A stretch of 64,000 bases of DNA from Spirochaetota bacterium (GTDB lineage: Bacteria; Spirochaetota; UBA4802; UBA5550). Shown here piece by piece: positions 8,724 through 19,212 of the stretch (positions are counted from its first letter, which is position 1; every line of letters starts with the position of its first letter). Below the pieces are notes generated by a model. The model was not told where the DNA came from. It made no database searches and saw only the letters and a list, made by a program, of their open reading frames with translations. The position numbers and the translations under genes are program-made. The stretch covers positions 143,910 to 207,909 of the forward strand of contig QKCL01000036.1 of assembly GCA_003246895.1 (NCBI GenBank), given 5' to 3'.

Positions 8724-9668
8724 TTATTTTTCACAGAAACATGAACTGCCTGTTTTTCTGTTGTCTTTGAAACACCAGAATGACGCAAGCAGAGAACCGG
8801 ATATGTTGTGCCATACGCTGAATATGGCGCCGGGCAGAGTCGCCACGATCATGTCCGCAAAGTGTTTTGCCGCAAGTGCAACACTCAGCCCGCTGTTCTG
8901 CATACCGACTTCAATGCTCACTGTTCTGCATATATCCCTGGAATATCCGAGCATTCTTGGAATGTAGTATCCTGCGAAGAGGCCTGTGGTGTTGTGAAGA
9001 ACCACCGCAAGAAGCAGTATGCCGCTGACACCGGCAAGGTTCTTTTTGTTCAGGGCAACTACAGTTGCAATGATTAGTACAATAATTATTACTGATACAG
9101 ACGGAAAAATCTCCTTCAGAGCCCTGATCTTTTTACTGAAGAATGTGTTTATAACCGCGCCGAGAATTACAGGAACTATTACAATTTTAAATACACTGAT
9201 GAGCATGTTTATGATTGGTACATCTACAGCCTGATTTACATAGAGAAATGTCAGAAAGGGGGTGGCAAAAACTGCAAGCAGTGTGGATACAGATGTCATG
9301 GTAATGGAAAGTGCCACGTTCGCTCCGGCGAGATAGCAGATAACATTTGATGCTGTTCCGCCGGGGCAGCTGCCCACAAGAACCATGCCCACTGTCTGTG
9401 CAGTTGAAAGGCCGAGTATTTTTGATATGATAAATGCTGCAAACGGCATGACTCCGAATTGAAGAATAACTCCCAGGCCCACTACTGCCGGTTTTTTCAG
9501 GATTTCCCTGAAACTTTCCCAGCTCAGTGTTATTCCCATGCCGAACATTATCAGTGCTAGGCCCGGAACAATATATGGCTTGAGGCCTGTGAAAAGGCCG
9601 GGGTTTATATAGGCTGCAACTGCTCCTGCAATTGCCCAGAGTGTGAAGAGTTTGTTGAAAAGCTGCAT
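8724..9668 (-). CDS. Bile acid:Na+ symporter (BASS/SBF) family transporter
   Basis: 314 residues with about nine hydrophobic helices. The LVGSCPGGTASNVICYLAGANVALSI segment is the GG-containing discontinuous helix that forms the Na+ and substrate site in this family, and the repeat-2 signature EVGMQNSGLSVALAAKHF is also intact. Family members move organic anions (bile acids, pantoate, keto acids) with Na+; the substrate cannot be read from sequence. Start ATG follows GGAG at 8 nt. It is divergent from the kinase gene starting at 9840. An Na+ gradient for it could come from Rnf, an inference. Confidence 0.9.
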   Translation of the reverse strand: MQLFNKLFTLWAIAGAVAAYINPGLFTGLKPYIVPGLALIMFGMGITLSWESFREILKKPAVVGLGVILQFGVMPFAAFIISKILGLSTAQTVGMVLVGSCPGGTASNVICYLAGANVALSITMTSVSTLLAVFATPFLTFLYVNQAVDVPIINMLISVFKIVIVPVILGAVINTFFSKKIRALKEIFPSVSVIIIVLIIATVVALNKKNLAGVSGILLLAVVLHNTTGLFAGYYIPRMLGYSRDICRTVSIEVGMQNSGLSVALAAKHFADMIVATLPGAIFSVWHNISGSLLASFWCFKDNRKTGSSCFCEK

Positions 9669-9839
9669 GTGATTTTCTCCGGAATAGTATGTAACAATAG
9701 TAGTAATTACGGCCTTCTATGCAAGGAAAAAAGAACGCCTGTATATCAAAATCAGGGAAACTCAATAATATTTGCAATTGAACCAGAGATGAGGTATTTT
9801 AAATTAATATTTTATTCAAGGCAGAAAGGAATAGGTGAT

Positions 9840-11591
9840 ATGCCCGTTCAACCGTTGGTAAGAAGTTATCTCCTTAAAAGAATAATTATGCTTGTTTTTT
9901 CTTTTGCTGCGGGTGGGTGTCTTCTTGTAGTGCTGTCCATGATTCAGAAGATTCTCATAGGTGCTCCGGTTTTTATACTCAAGGGTTATCTTGTGCCTGT
10001 CTTTTTCGGAGGTACCAGCGGTGTTCTTCTTGGTTTATGGATAATCAGGCTAAAGGCTGCAAACAGGGAGAAAGAGAGAGAAAAAGAGAATCTCAGGGTC
10101 ACTCTGGATTCGATCGGTGATGCTGTAATAGCATTGGATGTTAACGGAAATATTACCAGAATGAATCCTGTTGCAGCGAAACTCACCGGATGGAAGCTGG
10201 AAGAAGCCATGGGGCTTAAACTTCATGAAATTTTTGTAATTACAGATTCCGGCACTAGTGAGAAGATAGAGTTTCCATTACACAGAATCATTGATAAAAA
10301 AGAAGTTATTCATCTTACTGATAATATTGTACTGAAAAACAAGTCCGGTGAAGTATTTTATATCGAAGACAGTGCCGCACCAATTTTCGGGAGTAAGGGA
10401 TTATGTATTGGTGTAATAATAGTATTCAAGGATATTACAGAGAAGCATATGATGAAGGAGATGCTGCTTCAGAAACAGAAGATGGAGGCAATGGGGAACC
10501 TTGCCGGGGGAGTCGCACATGACTTTAATAATATGATAACCGGAATCTTCGGTTTTACCGATCTCCTGCTTGCACATGGGCCAGATGAAAAGTGCAGAAG
10601 GTATATTGATATGATTGTGAAAATTGCAGGAAATGCAGCATCGCTTACGGAAGATCTTCTGACATTTGCCCGTAAGAGTGAACTCAACTTCAGCACACAC
10701 AGCCTTAAAGAAATAATGAAAATCTCTGTTGAACTAATAAGACATTCCACGGACAGAAGTATTGAAATAATAGAGAATTATACGGCGGGGGATGTAGTGC
10801 TTTCATGTGATATTTCTAAAGTTGAAAATGCAGTTTTGAATCTCGGGCTAAACGCCCGAGATGCCATGCCGGACGGCGGGACAATAACGATAGAGGCGGG
10901 AGTTTCAGCATTGGACGAAGCATTCTCCAGAATGTGTTCTTTTGATATAGTTCCTGGATATTTTGCAAGAATTTCAGTAAGGGACACCGGCATAGGAATG
11001 AGCAGTGATACGCAGAATAAAATTTTTGATCCTTTTTTTACAACAAAGGATCCTGGGAAGGGGACAGGTCTCGGCCTGGCAGCAGTTTACGGAACAGTTA
11101 AGGAACATCATGGAGTCGTAACGGTTCACAGCGAGGTTGGGAAGGGTACTGTTTTTAATATATATCTCCCCTTTAACAAAAATTCTGAACTCATGGATTC
11201 AGAAAAAAAAGAAACCGTTGAAATGGGCTACGGAAGGGTTCTTATCTGTGACGATGACGAAATGGTAAGGACAATAGGGTATGAGATACTGTCAGAAATC
11301 GGTTATGAAGTTGTTCTAGCCGAAGGGGGACAGGAATGTATAGAAATATTCAGAGAGAATTATGAAAATATTGATCTTGTAATACTTGATATGGTCATGG
11401 GTGGAATGGATGGAAGTGAGTGCTTCAGGGAAATGAAGAAGATAGATCCTGATGTGAGAATACTAGTCTGTTCAGGTTCTGTGAGGGATTCTTCTCTTCA
11501 GTTTTTTCGCGAATCCGGATTCAGCGGCTTTCTGGAAAAACCCTTCAGACGTTGGGAGCTGGGGAACATGGTACACAATTTGCTCAATTGA
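9840..11591 (+). CDS. Membrane hybrid histidine kinase (2 TM-PAS-HisKA-HATPase-REC)
   Basis: About 583 residues from the ATG at 9840, chosen because AAAGGAATAGGTGAT precedes it; the ORF-track start at 9669 adds 57 residues with no ribosome site. Two membrane helices (about 13-35 and 45-67) with almost no loop are followed by a PAS domain (about 80-205), HisKA with [13 protein letters not shown] (phospho-His about H227), HATPase with NARDAM, DTGIGM and GKGTGLGLA, and a receiver with [11 protein letters not shown] (phospho-Asp about D517). With no extracellular sensor, the signal is probably intracellular or in the membrane. No cognate regulator is adjacent. Confidence 0.9.
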   Translation: MPVQPLVRSYLLKRIIMLVFSFAAGGCLLVVLSMIQKILIGAPVFILKGYLVPVFFGGTSGVLLGLWIIRLKAANREKEREKENLRVTLDSIGDAVIALDVNGNITRMNPVAAKLTGWKLEEAMGLKLHEIFVITDSGTSEKIEFPLHRIIDKKEVIHLTDNIVLKNKSGEVFYIEDSAAPIFGSKGLCIGVIIVFKDITEKHMMKEMLLQKQKMEAMGNLAGGVAHDFNNMITGIFGFTDLLLAHGPDEKCRRYIDMIVKIAGNAASLTEDLLTFARKSELNFSTHSLKEIMKISVELIRHSTDRSIEIIENYTAGDVVLSCDISKVENAVLNLGLNARDAMPDGGTITIEAGVSALDEAFSRMCSFDIVPGYFARISVRDTGIGMSSDTQNKIFDPFFTTKDPGKGTGLGLAAVYGTVKEHHGVVTVHSEVGKGTVFNIYLPFNKNSELMDSEKKETVEMGYGRVLICDDDEMVRTIGYEILSEIGYEVVLAEGGQECIEIFRENYENIDLVILDMVMGGMDGSECFREMKKIDPDVRILVCSGSVRDSSLQFFRESGFSGFLEKPFRRWELGNMVHNLLN

Positions 11592-11811
11592 TGTGATTGA
11601 TGATGGTGTATATGCTTCTGGATTGGGTTTTTCACTTTATTTGATATTGTTTCTGTTTTCCTTTACTAACGGATTGTGATAAAATGCAGGCAGGAACAGA
11701 TTCTCGTAATAGATAGCGAAGGACGCACTGCAGAAAGACGTATAAAAGAAGATACAGATGAGAATTTGAAAGACCTTATTCTGAAGTATTTATGGAACGG
11801 ATTAGTATTTC

Positions 11812-11837
11812 GGCCTGAACCTCTTGCGGCTCAGGCC
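11812..11837. terminator. Hairpin between the kinase gene and argG
   Basis: GGCCTGA and TCAGGCC form a 7-bp stem in the gap between the converging 9840 kinase and argG. A T-rich run (TTATTTTTTATC) follows on the + side but overlaps the argG end. The 69-residue ORF over this hairpin is not credible. 11592-11811 holds nothing else I can name. Confidence 0.4.
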
Positions 11838-11845
11838 TTGATCTG

Positions 11846-13231
<1,386 letters not shown>

Positions 13232-13365
13232 TTACCCGGTGCCCGTTAATTATTCAAGAATTTCATTGATTAAGATTTATTAAATTGTGAAGTCTTACTG
13301 TTTATTAAAAAGAGATTTTTGAAGGAGATAATCCGTTTCAGGAATATCGAAAAAGCCGGGATATT

Positions 13366-13951
13366 TTATGTTCTCCATATTTTTTCTGTGCTTTCGTGAT
13401 TGAGGAGAAAAATTTTACGTTCGGGCCCGGATGTGTATGTGCCGGGGGTGCCGTCGGATTTTATGACCCTGTGGCATGGAATAATTACCGGGAACCTGTT
13501 CTTTGCCATGGTGTTTCCCACGAAACGGCCCCCTCTGGGTATCCCCGCAAGCATGGCAAGTTCACCGTAGGAGATCACATCCCCGCATGGAGGAGAGAGC
13601 CCTGTAAACGGCAAATTCTTTTTCGCTGCAATATCCCATGTCTATAGTCAGTGTGAAATTTTCCGCCTCTCCTGCAGAATCTTTAAAAAAAAATATTTTA
13701 ACCTGTTCTGTCTCAGTGGGTGCAGTCATGTTCAGGGTGAGTTCTATTGGGTTTTTTTTGAAGTAGGAGAGAATGAATCCTTCGAGTTCCGCTGCAGCTT
13801 TCGACTCCGGTATGCCGCTTCTAACAAGATAGGGGTCGGGCATGGAAAAATGGCAGAATATGATGCATGAATCCGTTGCTGATACATGGAGCGGCCCGGC
13901 AGGTGTTTCTATTACGCTGTATGAGTTCCGGGAGATATCTCTGTCTTTCAT
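13366..13951 (-). pseudogene. ogt: Methylated-DNA-protein-cysteine methyltransferase, frameshifted
   Basis: Two overlapping frames make up one protein. The first (13562-13951) has the N-terminal domain and ends with EKEFAVYRALSS before running out of frame. The second (13366-13614) continues with PCGDVISYGELAMLAG, the active site PCHRV and the C-terminal PGTYTSGPERK region. A whole protein would remove O6-alkyl groups from guanine onto the PCHRV cysteine. The break lies near 13590-13600, where the sequence needs one base fewer or two (or five) more. There is no homopolymer at the break, so a real mutation is plausible; a sequencing error is possible too. The second frame has no ribosome site of its own. 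Confidence 0.82.
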
Positions 13952-14151
13952 TTAATATGAATGCCTTCAGTGCGTAAAATTACCGCTAGTTTGTATTGAT
14001 TGTTGAAAAGGGTAAACTGTATTTTTTATGATGGCAGGTAAAGTGAAATGATCAAGTTCTTTTTGATAAATAGATGCCATACCGGACCGCCGGATAATGC
14101 CTCCTCAGACTCCGGTATATGCATAGGGTAGAAATATAATTAAGAGTTTAA

Positions 14152-14763
14152 TTATCCCGCATGCATAGTCTTTGCCTCCATAACTCTGGTATTAAATGGC
14201 ACTTTTTCCTTCAGGCGGTCATTCCGGGAAACCGGAGAATCTTCGCATCCGCAGGCCTGCGGTAGGTGATTGCATATAAAACCTGCAAAATGTTCACCGT
14301 AGTTATCACGAAGTCTGATCCAGTCATCTTTGCCTATGATTCCTCTGCAGTTTTCTGAACCGCAGTTGCATTTGAAGTCCTGATCGAAGTTGACTACAAA
14401 TGTACCGTAGTCGATTGTCAGTTCTTCATCTGTCTTGATGTCACGCCGCGCGATTATGGTGTCGTTTTCATCGTAGTGCATATTCGGATCGCATGAATGG
14501 TTCATGAAATTGGAGATATGGCGTGCATATTTCCAGTCGAATGTGCCGATGGAAAGGCCGAAATCAATGTCGTAACTGTAGCGGAGAAAGAGGTCTTTCT
14601 GTTCCTGACTAAGTTCATTGATTTCGTTTAGGCTTAGAATCTGCCACCCTTCCTTTTCATCTTCAATCCACTCATCATGAGTAAAAAGAAGAGTACCCTG
14701 AGGAATGAACTCAGTTGTGTAAATGCCGAACTCGTTGTTTTTCGTAAGTTTTTTGATCAGCAT
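14152..14763 (-). CDS. SET-domain protein (putative protein lysine methyltransferase)
   Basis: 203 residues from the ATG at 14763, chosen because AAAGGAGG lies 6 nt upstream; the longer track ORF would run into the next gene. The SET core is visible: GIYTTEFIPQGTLLF at the start, the pseudoknot pair ISNFMNHSCDPN and EELTIDYG (SAM and catalytic Tyr), then a post-SET Cys cluster CNCGSENCRG that by family would bind zinc with the NHSC Cys. SET enzymes use SAM to methylate lysine. In bacteria they are scattered and their targets are mostly unknown. The final ~35 residues (CNHLPQACGCEDSPV) add three Cys. It lies 89 nt downstream of the FAD enzyme gene on the same strand. Confidence 0.85.
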   Translation of the reverse strand: MLIKKLTKNNEFGIYTTEFIPQGTLLFTHDEWIEDEKEGWQILSLNEINELSQEQKDLFLRYSYDIDFGLSIGTFDWKYARHISNFMNHSCDPNMHYDENDTIIARRDIKTDEELTIDYGTFVVNFDQDFKCNCGSENCRGIIGKDDWIRLRDNYGEHFAGFICNHLPQACGCEDSPVSRNDRLKEKVPFNTRVMEAKTMHAG

Positions 14764-14852
14764 ATTTCCTCCTTTGAAATCTGATGGTATAAAGCGGAAT
14801 ATGCCTGAAAAATCAATCCCAAATTGTTGTTTAATTGTAAAAAATATATTAA

Positions 14853-16124
14853 TTACTTTTCCAGCCTTTTCAGTACGCCCAAGGCGGATCTTATCCCCGA
14901 TGCCCATGCGGCCGTGATTCCGCGGCTTGTGCCTGCACCGTCTCCGCACATGAAAAGATGTTCCCTGACCTCGAAATAGTGGTTAATGAATTCGGGCTGG
15001 TTGCTGTATGCCTTTATCTCGGGATAGTACATTATCGTGGACGGGTGCATTATGCCCGGAACAATTGTATCAAGGAGTTTCAGAGAACACCATATGTGGC
15101 GCAGGATTTTTCCGGGCATGGCAAGTGATATGTCTCCGGGTGTGGCGCTTTTCAGTGTAGGTTCGAAGTCGTATAGGTCATCATTGAAACTGCTGTCCTT
15201 TGACCTTCGTCCCAGTCTGAAATCCCCTATTCTCTGCATCATGGGTTCTCCGCCTGAAAGGCGCATGGCCATCTGGCCCAGTATTTCGGCAAACTGTGCG
15301 CCGCTCACAACCGGGTCTGTGAGGCGTATTGTTTTTAAAAGTGCAAAATTTACAAGGCCGTTGGGTTTCCGGTCAGTGGAAAAGGAGTGGCCGTTTACGG
15401 AATAATAGTTTTCGTATTTCTCCTTCACTATGTGGGCAGATCCGGAATTTGTGCAGAAGGTTCTTACGTCCTCGGGGAAGATGAATTTCGGGTCGTAGTA
15501 GTCATTCACTATCCTGTAATTCTCCTCCCTTGCCTCGACGCGTATTCCAATGTCAACAATGTTGTCTATGAAGGAGATTCCGTTAGCTTTCATTACTCCC
15601 TGAAGCCATGAATATCCGCTTCTGCCCGGGGCAATTATGAGGTTTTTGTAGCGGAGGTCCCCGTCTTTGTCTGTGGTTACTATATGTTCCTCATGTTTTA
15701 TCTCTGCGGCGGTTGCCGAGAACCTGATTTCAACACCCATGGAACGAAGCCTGTCCGTGAGACTGTTTATGAGGGGCACTGACTTGTCCGTGCCCACATG
15801 GGCCTGCCTGATGTCCAGCAGTTTCACTCCCAGTCGTTCGGAACGTTTCATGTATTTGTCTATATTCTGTTTTTTCTGAATTTCAGGTTTGAGAATTGAT
15901 GCGACTTCATCCAGGAGAGGAGTGGATTCCTCCTCGGTCCAGTGCTTTACCGGGAATCCAACAGGAAAGGTGTAGTTTTGTTTGCAGTCGTTTCTGAGCC
16001 CTCCGGAGCTTATGGAAAGCTTTTCAATAAGAAGGATGTTTCTGACCCCCGCTCCTGCAAGATGGAATGCTGCGCCCAGGCCAGCGGGGCCTGACCCGAT
16101 TATTATTACGCTGTATTCTTTCAC
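14853..16124 (-). CDS. FAD-dependent dehydrogenase (NAD(P)/FAD oxidoreductase family)
   Basis: 423 residues. The N-terminal dinucleotide-binding motif is IIIGSGPAGLGAAFHL, a second glycine-rich site is IIAPGRSGYSWLQ, and the C-terminal FAD closure motif is LFMCGDGAGTSRGITAAWASG. This is the pattern of the uncharacterised FAD-dependent dehydrogenases related to geranylgeranyl-reductase-like and HI0933-like proteins (COG2509 type). The substrate is unknown. The start is GTG at 16124 with GGAGGTGCA 4-10 nt upstream. The protein is soluble with no signal peptide. It may share a transcript with the SET gene. Confidence 0.85.
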   Translation of the reverse strand: MKEYSVIIIGSGPAGLGAAFHLAGAGVRNILLIEKLSISSGGLRNDCKQNYTFPVGFPVKHWTEEESTPLLDEVASILKPEIQKKQNIDKYMKRSERLGVKLLDIRQAHVGTDKSVPLINSLTDRLRSMGVEIRFSATAAEIKHEEHIVTTDKDGDLRYKNLIIAPGRSGYSWLQGVMKANGISFIDNIVDIGIRVEAREENYRIVNDYYDPKFIFPEDVRTFCTNSGSAHIVKEKYENYYSVNGHSFSTDRKPNGLVNFALLKTIRLTDPVVSGAQFAEILGQMAMRLSGGEPMMQRIGDFRLGRRSKDSSFNDDLYDFEPTLKSATPGDISLAMPGKILRHIWCSLKLLDTIVPGIMHPSTIMYYPEIKAYSNQPEFINHYFEVREHLFMCGDGAGTSRGITAAWASGIRSALGVLKRLEK

Positions 16125-16255
16125 GCTGCACCTCCATTTTTACCGAATATTCAAGGCAGATAAGTCTAATATACATATGTGATAAAAGCAAGATGTAAAA
16201 AGATCATGTTTTATTGTGTCATATGGCGTTGCATGACGGGATTTTCTCTTTTAAT

Positions 16256-16900
16256 TCAGTCTTCTTGTGAGGGAGATTTTTTAAATGTCCTGAAAAGTCC
16301 TGATATTCCGTACACAAAAAGTATGAAGCCTATTGCTCCGTTTAGAACCGCTGCTGCATTTGAGGGTATTGAAAGCCTGAAAAGAAAAATGAGGGAAACT
16401 GCAGTTCCAAGAAAAACCGGCGTGGCGAGACCGGCACCTGTTCCGAAGATGTATAGTTCCCGTTTGCTGTAACCTTTTGCGGAAGCCCTTGAGGAGAAGA
16501 CACCGGTCCAGAAAAGTGCAGTAACAGGGCTTGTTCCGGTTATAATCAGGGCTGCCATGAATGCCGGGATGTTTCTGAAATCTCCTGCAGGTTGAATATC
16601 TGTGTTTTTCAGGAGAGTTACGGTTTTGAATATCATGAAGACTCCAAAGGCAGCTATAATAAATGCCCCTGCGGCTCCTGAAATTTTTTGAATGTATCTG
16701 TTTTTGAATACAGAGACAGTCCCCTTTAGCGCGAGAACAATGTATGTGAAATCAACTATTGTCACTGCAAGTGCGGCCATAAGACCTTCAGTCAGTCCCC
16801 TTTCGAGAGTTATGGCAGTGAGGAAAAAAAGTACAGGCCCCGGTGCAAACTGCAGAATAAGCCCGGTGTAAAATCCCCTTGTCAAGACCTGTGGTAACAA
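16256..16900 (-). CDS. LysE/RhtB family amino-acid exporter
   Basis: 214 residues, about six membrane helices. The N-terminal GFYTGLILQFAPGPVLFFLTAITLERG is the LysE-family hallmark (usually G...GP...), and the later LIITGTSPVTALFWTGVF matches the second repeat. Such proteins export amino acids or related metabolites by proton antiport; substrate unknown. The start is TTG at 16900 behind AAGGAGG at 9 nt. Single gene, divergent from the mini-lipoprotein unit at 17.1 kb. Confidence 0.85.
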   Translation of the reverse strand: MLPQVLTRGFYTGLILQFAPGPVLFFLTAITLERGLTEGLMAALAVTIVDFTYIVLALKGTVSVFKNRYIQKISGAAGAFIIAAFGVFMIFKTVTLLKNTDIQPAGDFRNIPAFMAALIITGTSPVTALFWTGVFSSRASAKGYSKRELYIFGTGAGLATPVFLGTAVSLIFLFRLSIPSNAAAVLNGAIGFILFVYGISGLFRTFKKSPSQED

Positions 16901-17107
16901 TTTGCACTTCCTCCTTGAAAGCTTATCAGCAGAAAAAATGCTGAAAACCAGAATTGTATATGTCCGGTTTCATCTAATGCAGTTTCTGATAATTTTTAAT
17001 ACAATTTTTTCACTGGCCGAAATTTTTTTGAATATAGATTAATTGATTGCGGTTGATGTTTAGCGGGAACAACCAATGTGGATCTTCAACAATATCAGGA
17101 GGCAGTT

Positions 17108-17226
17108 ATGAAAAGAATACTTTTCACATGTTAATCTCAATCTTTTCCATGGGATGTCTGCCCGGGCCTCATCATAACTCAAGTGGCGGTGGAGACAGGC
17201 ATTACGTAGATGATCGTTTTAGATAA
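17108..17226 (+). pseudogene. Broken mini-lipoprotein gene (frameshift in the signal peptide)
   Basis: An AGGAGG ribosome site precedes ATG at 17108, which reads MKRILFTC then stops. One frame over, from ATG 17128 to the stop at 17226, the sequence reads MLISIFSMGCLPGPHHNSSG and continues GGGDRHYVDDRFR. Joined, they form a ~40-residue lipoprotein: basic start, hydrophobic core, lipobox FSMGC, then a short Gly/His-rich polar tail. One missing base near 17120-17130 would explain the break. A strong terminator follows at 17289. Too short for the ORF track. It could instead start at the second ATG, which lacks a ribosome site. Confidence 0.5.
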
Positions 17227-17288
17227 TGGAATTTTGTCTGATTCTCTGTTTATGGGTTTGTGTGAAAATATAAAATATATACAGTTTG

Positions 17289-17317
17289 AAACCGGGGATT
17301 TTATACCCCGGTTTTTT
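17289..17317. terminator. Strong bidirectional intrinsic terminator
   Basis: AAACCGGGG and CCCCGGTTTTTT form a 9-bp G+C-rich stem with an 8-nt loop and a T-run on the + side. Read on the minus strand it also ends in a short T-run, so it can serve both the mini-lipoprotein unit and the DUF486 gene that ends at 17335. Confidence 0.85.
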
Positions 17318-17334
17318 AATCTGTGCCCCGTGAC

Positions 17335-17688
17335 TTACATGTTGAGTTTGCTTCTGAATATGAAGAAAACCGCCATGAGTATGCAGATCCCTGCGAATAG
17401 GTAGTCCATGGACGGTTTCTCCTTCATGTAAAAAAAGGAAAATGGAAAGAAAATAGTCAGGGTGACAACTTCCTGAATAATCTTCAGCTGCCCTATGTTC
17501 ATGACCTGGTGGCCTATCCTGTTGGCCGGCACCTGTATTAGGTATTCAAAAAAAGCTATTCCCCAGCTGAATATGACAGCAAAGAGGATCGGCCTGTTGT
17601 TGAGGTTTTTGAGGTGGCCGTACCATGCAAAAGTCATGAATATGTTGCTCAGGCAAAGCAGGCCCACTGTAAGGAAGTACTTGTTCAT
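17335..17688 (-). CDS. DMT-superfamily small membrane protein (DUF486 family)
   Basis: 117 residues, four membrane helices. TFAWYGHLKN, SWGIAFFEYLIQVPANRIG and QLKIIQEVVTLTIFFPFSFFYM are the conserved segments of the DUF486 (COG3169) family, one half the size of usual drug/metabolite transporters and probably working as a dimer. No substrate is known. Start ATG at 17688 follows AGAGG. Single gene ended by the bidirectional terminator. Confidence 0.9.
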   Translation of the reverse strand: MNKYFLTVGLLCLSNIFMTFAWYGHLKNLNNRPILFAVIFSWGIAFFEYLIQVPANRIGHQVMNIGQLKIIQEVVTLTIFFPFSFFYMKEKPSMDYLFAGICILMAVFFIFRSKLNM

Positions 17689-17817
17689 AATTCCTCTGTG
17701 AAGTGTATTGAGATCATGAAGTTAATTTCTGTCATGGCTGGTTTAAGTCAGCGGACTGAGATTAGATCCGGGTGTGCGGAATGCAATTATTTTTTTGAAG
17801 AGAATTTTTTTATTGAG

Positions 17818-17845
17818 GAGCGGAACACTGAAAAATGTTCCGCTC
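17818..17845 (-). terminator. Hairpin downstream of the dienelactone hydrolase gene
   Basis: GAGCGGAACA and TGTTCCGCTC form a perfect 10-bp stem with an 8-nt loop, 7 nt after the minus-strand stop at 17853. No U-run follows on the minus strand, so termination strength is uncertain. Confidence 0.5.
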
Positions 17846-17852
17846 CGTATTG

Positions 17853-18632
17853 TTATTTAAAAACAGATCTGAAAAAAACAATCATCGATGCCCAGGCCAT
17901 TTGGGCTTCGTTCCTGTGATATGTTTTGCTTTCAGGGTTTGTAAAATTGTGTGCCGGCAGATTCCCGAAAATGATATATGAAAAGTCTGCACCGTTCTCT
18001 TTCATTTCCTTTAGAAATGCCTGCTGTTTTTCAACTGGTGCGGCAGGATCTCCGTCACCCTGAATGGCAAGTATTCGGGTTTTAATATCGCCCTTTTTGG
18101 CAGTGAGCCCTGTATTGATTGATGAGTGAAACCCGACTACACCTTTTATATCTGTACCCATTCTGGCCATGTTGAGTACAATTCCTCCACCGAAACAATA
18201 GCCGATTGCTCCTATGTTCTTTGCATCAACATTTTTTTGTTTCTTTAGAATGGCCAGTGCTGCATTGAATCTCTTTTTTATAAGAGGGAAGTCTGTTCCT
18301 ATCTTTCCGGACATTGCCTTTGCTTCAGACCGAGGTATCTCTTTCCCGTCGCCATACATGTCCAGGGCGAATGCTATATATCCTTCCTTTGCAAGATCTC
18401 TAGACCGTTGTTTGGCATATTTGTTTATTCCCTGCCATTCGTGAACAACGAGAATTCCCGGGCGTTTGCCCTTGATCGATTTATCGTATGAAATGGTCCC
18501 GATCAGTTTCTGGCCGTCCACCGTATAGGTTATATTCCTGCTAACTATCTTGCTGCTGACTTTTTCTGCGGAAAACGCATGAACTGTTATTGATAATACG
18601 GCCGCAAGGACCGTTAAATTTTTAGCTTTCAT
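17853..18632 (-). CDS. Exported dienelactone hydrolase family protein
   Basis: 259 residues with a signal peptide (MKAKNLTVLAAVLSITVHAFSA) and an alpha/beta hydrolase fold. The dienelactone-hydrolase-type triad is visible: nucleophile Cys in GYCFGGG, Asp in GDGDPAAP, His in PAHNFT. The conserved VVHEWQG segment near the N-terminus is also present. Family members hydrolyse dienelactones or other esters; being exported, this one acts outside the cytoplasm on an unknown ester. Start follows AAGGAG at 8 nt. Single gene. Confidence 0.88.
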   Translation of the reverse strand: MKAKNLTVLAAVLSITVHAFSAEKVSSKIVSRNITYTVDGQKLIGTISYDKSIKGKRPGILVVHEWQGINKYAKQRSRDLAKEGYIAFALDMYGDGKEIPRSEAKAMSGKIGTDFPLIKKRFNAALAILKKQKNVDAKNIGAIGYCFGGGIVLNMARMGTDIKGVVGFHSSINTGLTAKKGDIKTRILAIQGDGDPAAPVEKQQAFLKEMKENGADFSYIIFGNLPAHNFTNPESKTYHRNEAQMAWASMIVFFRSVFK

Positions 18633-18792
18633 TTTCAGGCTCCTTTGCTGAAGTTTCTGAAATTCAGTAGAACAAATATAGCTAATTTTATTCAGTTTTC
18701 AATACAGTCGTATGACTTTTTTGCCGGCACCGGAGTCAGTATTGAAGATATTGGCGTATGGTTGATGATATTAACTTTTGCGAGTTGGAAGA

Positions 18793-18813
18793 GGGGGCAA
18801 TAACATTGCCCCC
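18793..18813 (-). terminator. Hairpin ending the small heat-shock operon
   Basis: GGGGGCAAT and ATTGCCCCC form a 9-bp stem with a 3-nt loop, 17 nt after the stop of the last hsp20 gene. The minus side continues TCTTCC, so the U-tract is poor, but the stem is very stable. Confidence 0.6.
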
Positions 18814-18830
18814 TTTGAGTTCTGCAGAAT

Positions 18831-19199
18831 TTATGCAACAGTAATTTCAATTTTACGGGGCTTCACTTCATCCTTTTTGGGAAGGTTTAATGTCAATACT
18901 CCATCCTCCATTACTGCATTTATGCTGTTTCCGTTTATGTCATCTCCAACCCTGAAAGTCCTTCTGTAGTCATAGAGCCTGTATTCGGCGTGCTTAAGGT
19001 TCTCTGTTTCCATGGGATTTTCAAGTGTGCCCATTATTGAAAGTTCATTGTTGTCCAGAGTAATTTCAATGCCGTTTTTGTCCACTCCGGGCATATCCAT
19101 TGTGATAATGTATTCGCTCTCTGTTTCGTATATGTCTGCAATGGGCGCTGTGTATTTTGTTTTTTTTTCTTCTCTGCCGGTTTTAAGTTCCTTTGACAT
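18831..19199 (-). CDS. Small heat-shock protein (Hsp20 family), third of three
   Basis: 122 residues with one alpha-crystallin domain: YTAPIADIYETESEYIITMDMPGV, an ELSIMGTL strand and the closing GVLTLNLPKKDEVKPRKIEI. It acts as an ATP-independent holdase for unfolding proteins. It lacks the long N-terminal arm seen in the first gene. Start ATG follows AGGAGG. It lies 13 nt after the middle paralogue and should be transcribed from the CIRCE-controlled promoter at 20.2 kb. The three proteins are clearly diverged paralogues, suggesting mixed oligomers or different clients. Confidence 0.93.
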   Translation of the reverse strand: MSKELKTGREEKKTKYTAPIADIYETESEYIITMDMPGVDKNGIEITLDNNELSIMGTLENPMETENLKHAEYRLYDYRRTFRVGDDINGNSINAVMEDGVLTLNLPKKDEVKPRKIEITVA

Positions 19200-19212
19200 G
19201 GCTTTCCTCCTG

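Noticed and set aside
9187-9777. 196-residue minus-strand ORF
   Set aside because: Overlaps the BASS symporter in another frame; Cys/His/Ser-rich sequence of the shadow type.
17210-17404. 64-residue + ORF
   Set aside because: It passes through the strong terminator and into the DUF486 gene; no ribosome site.
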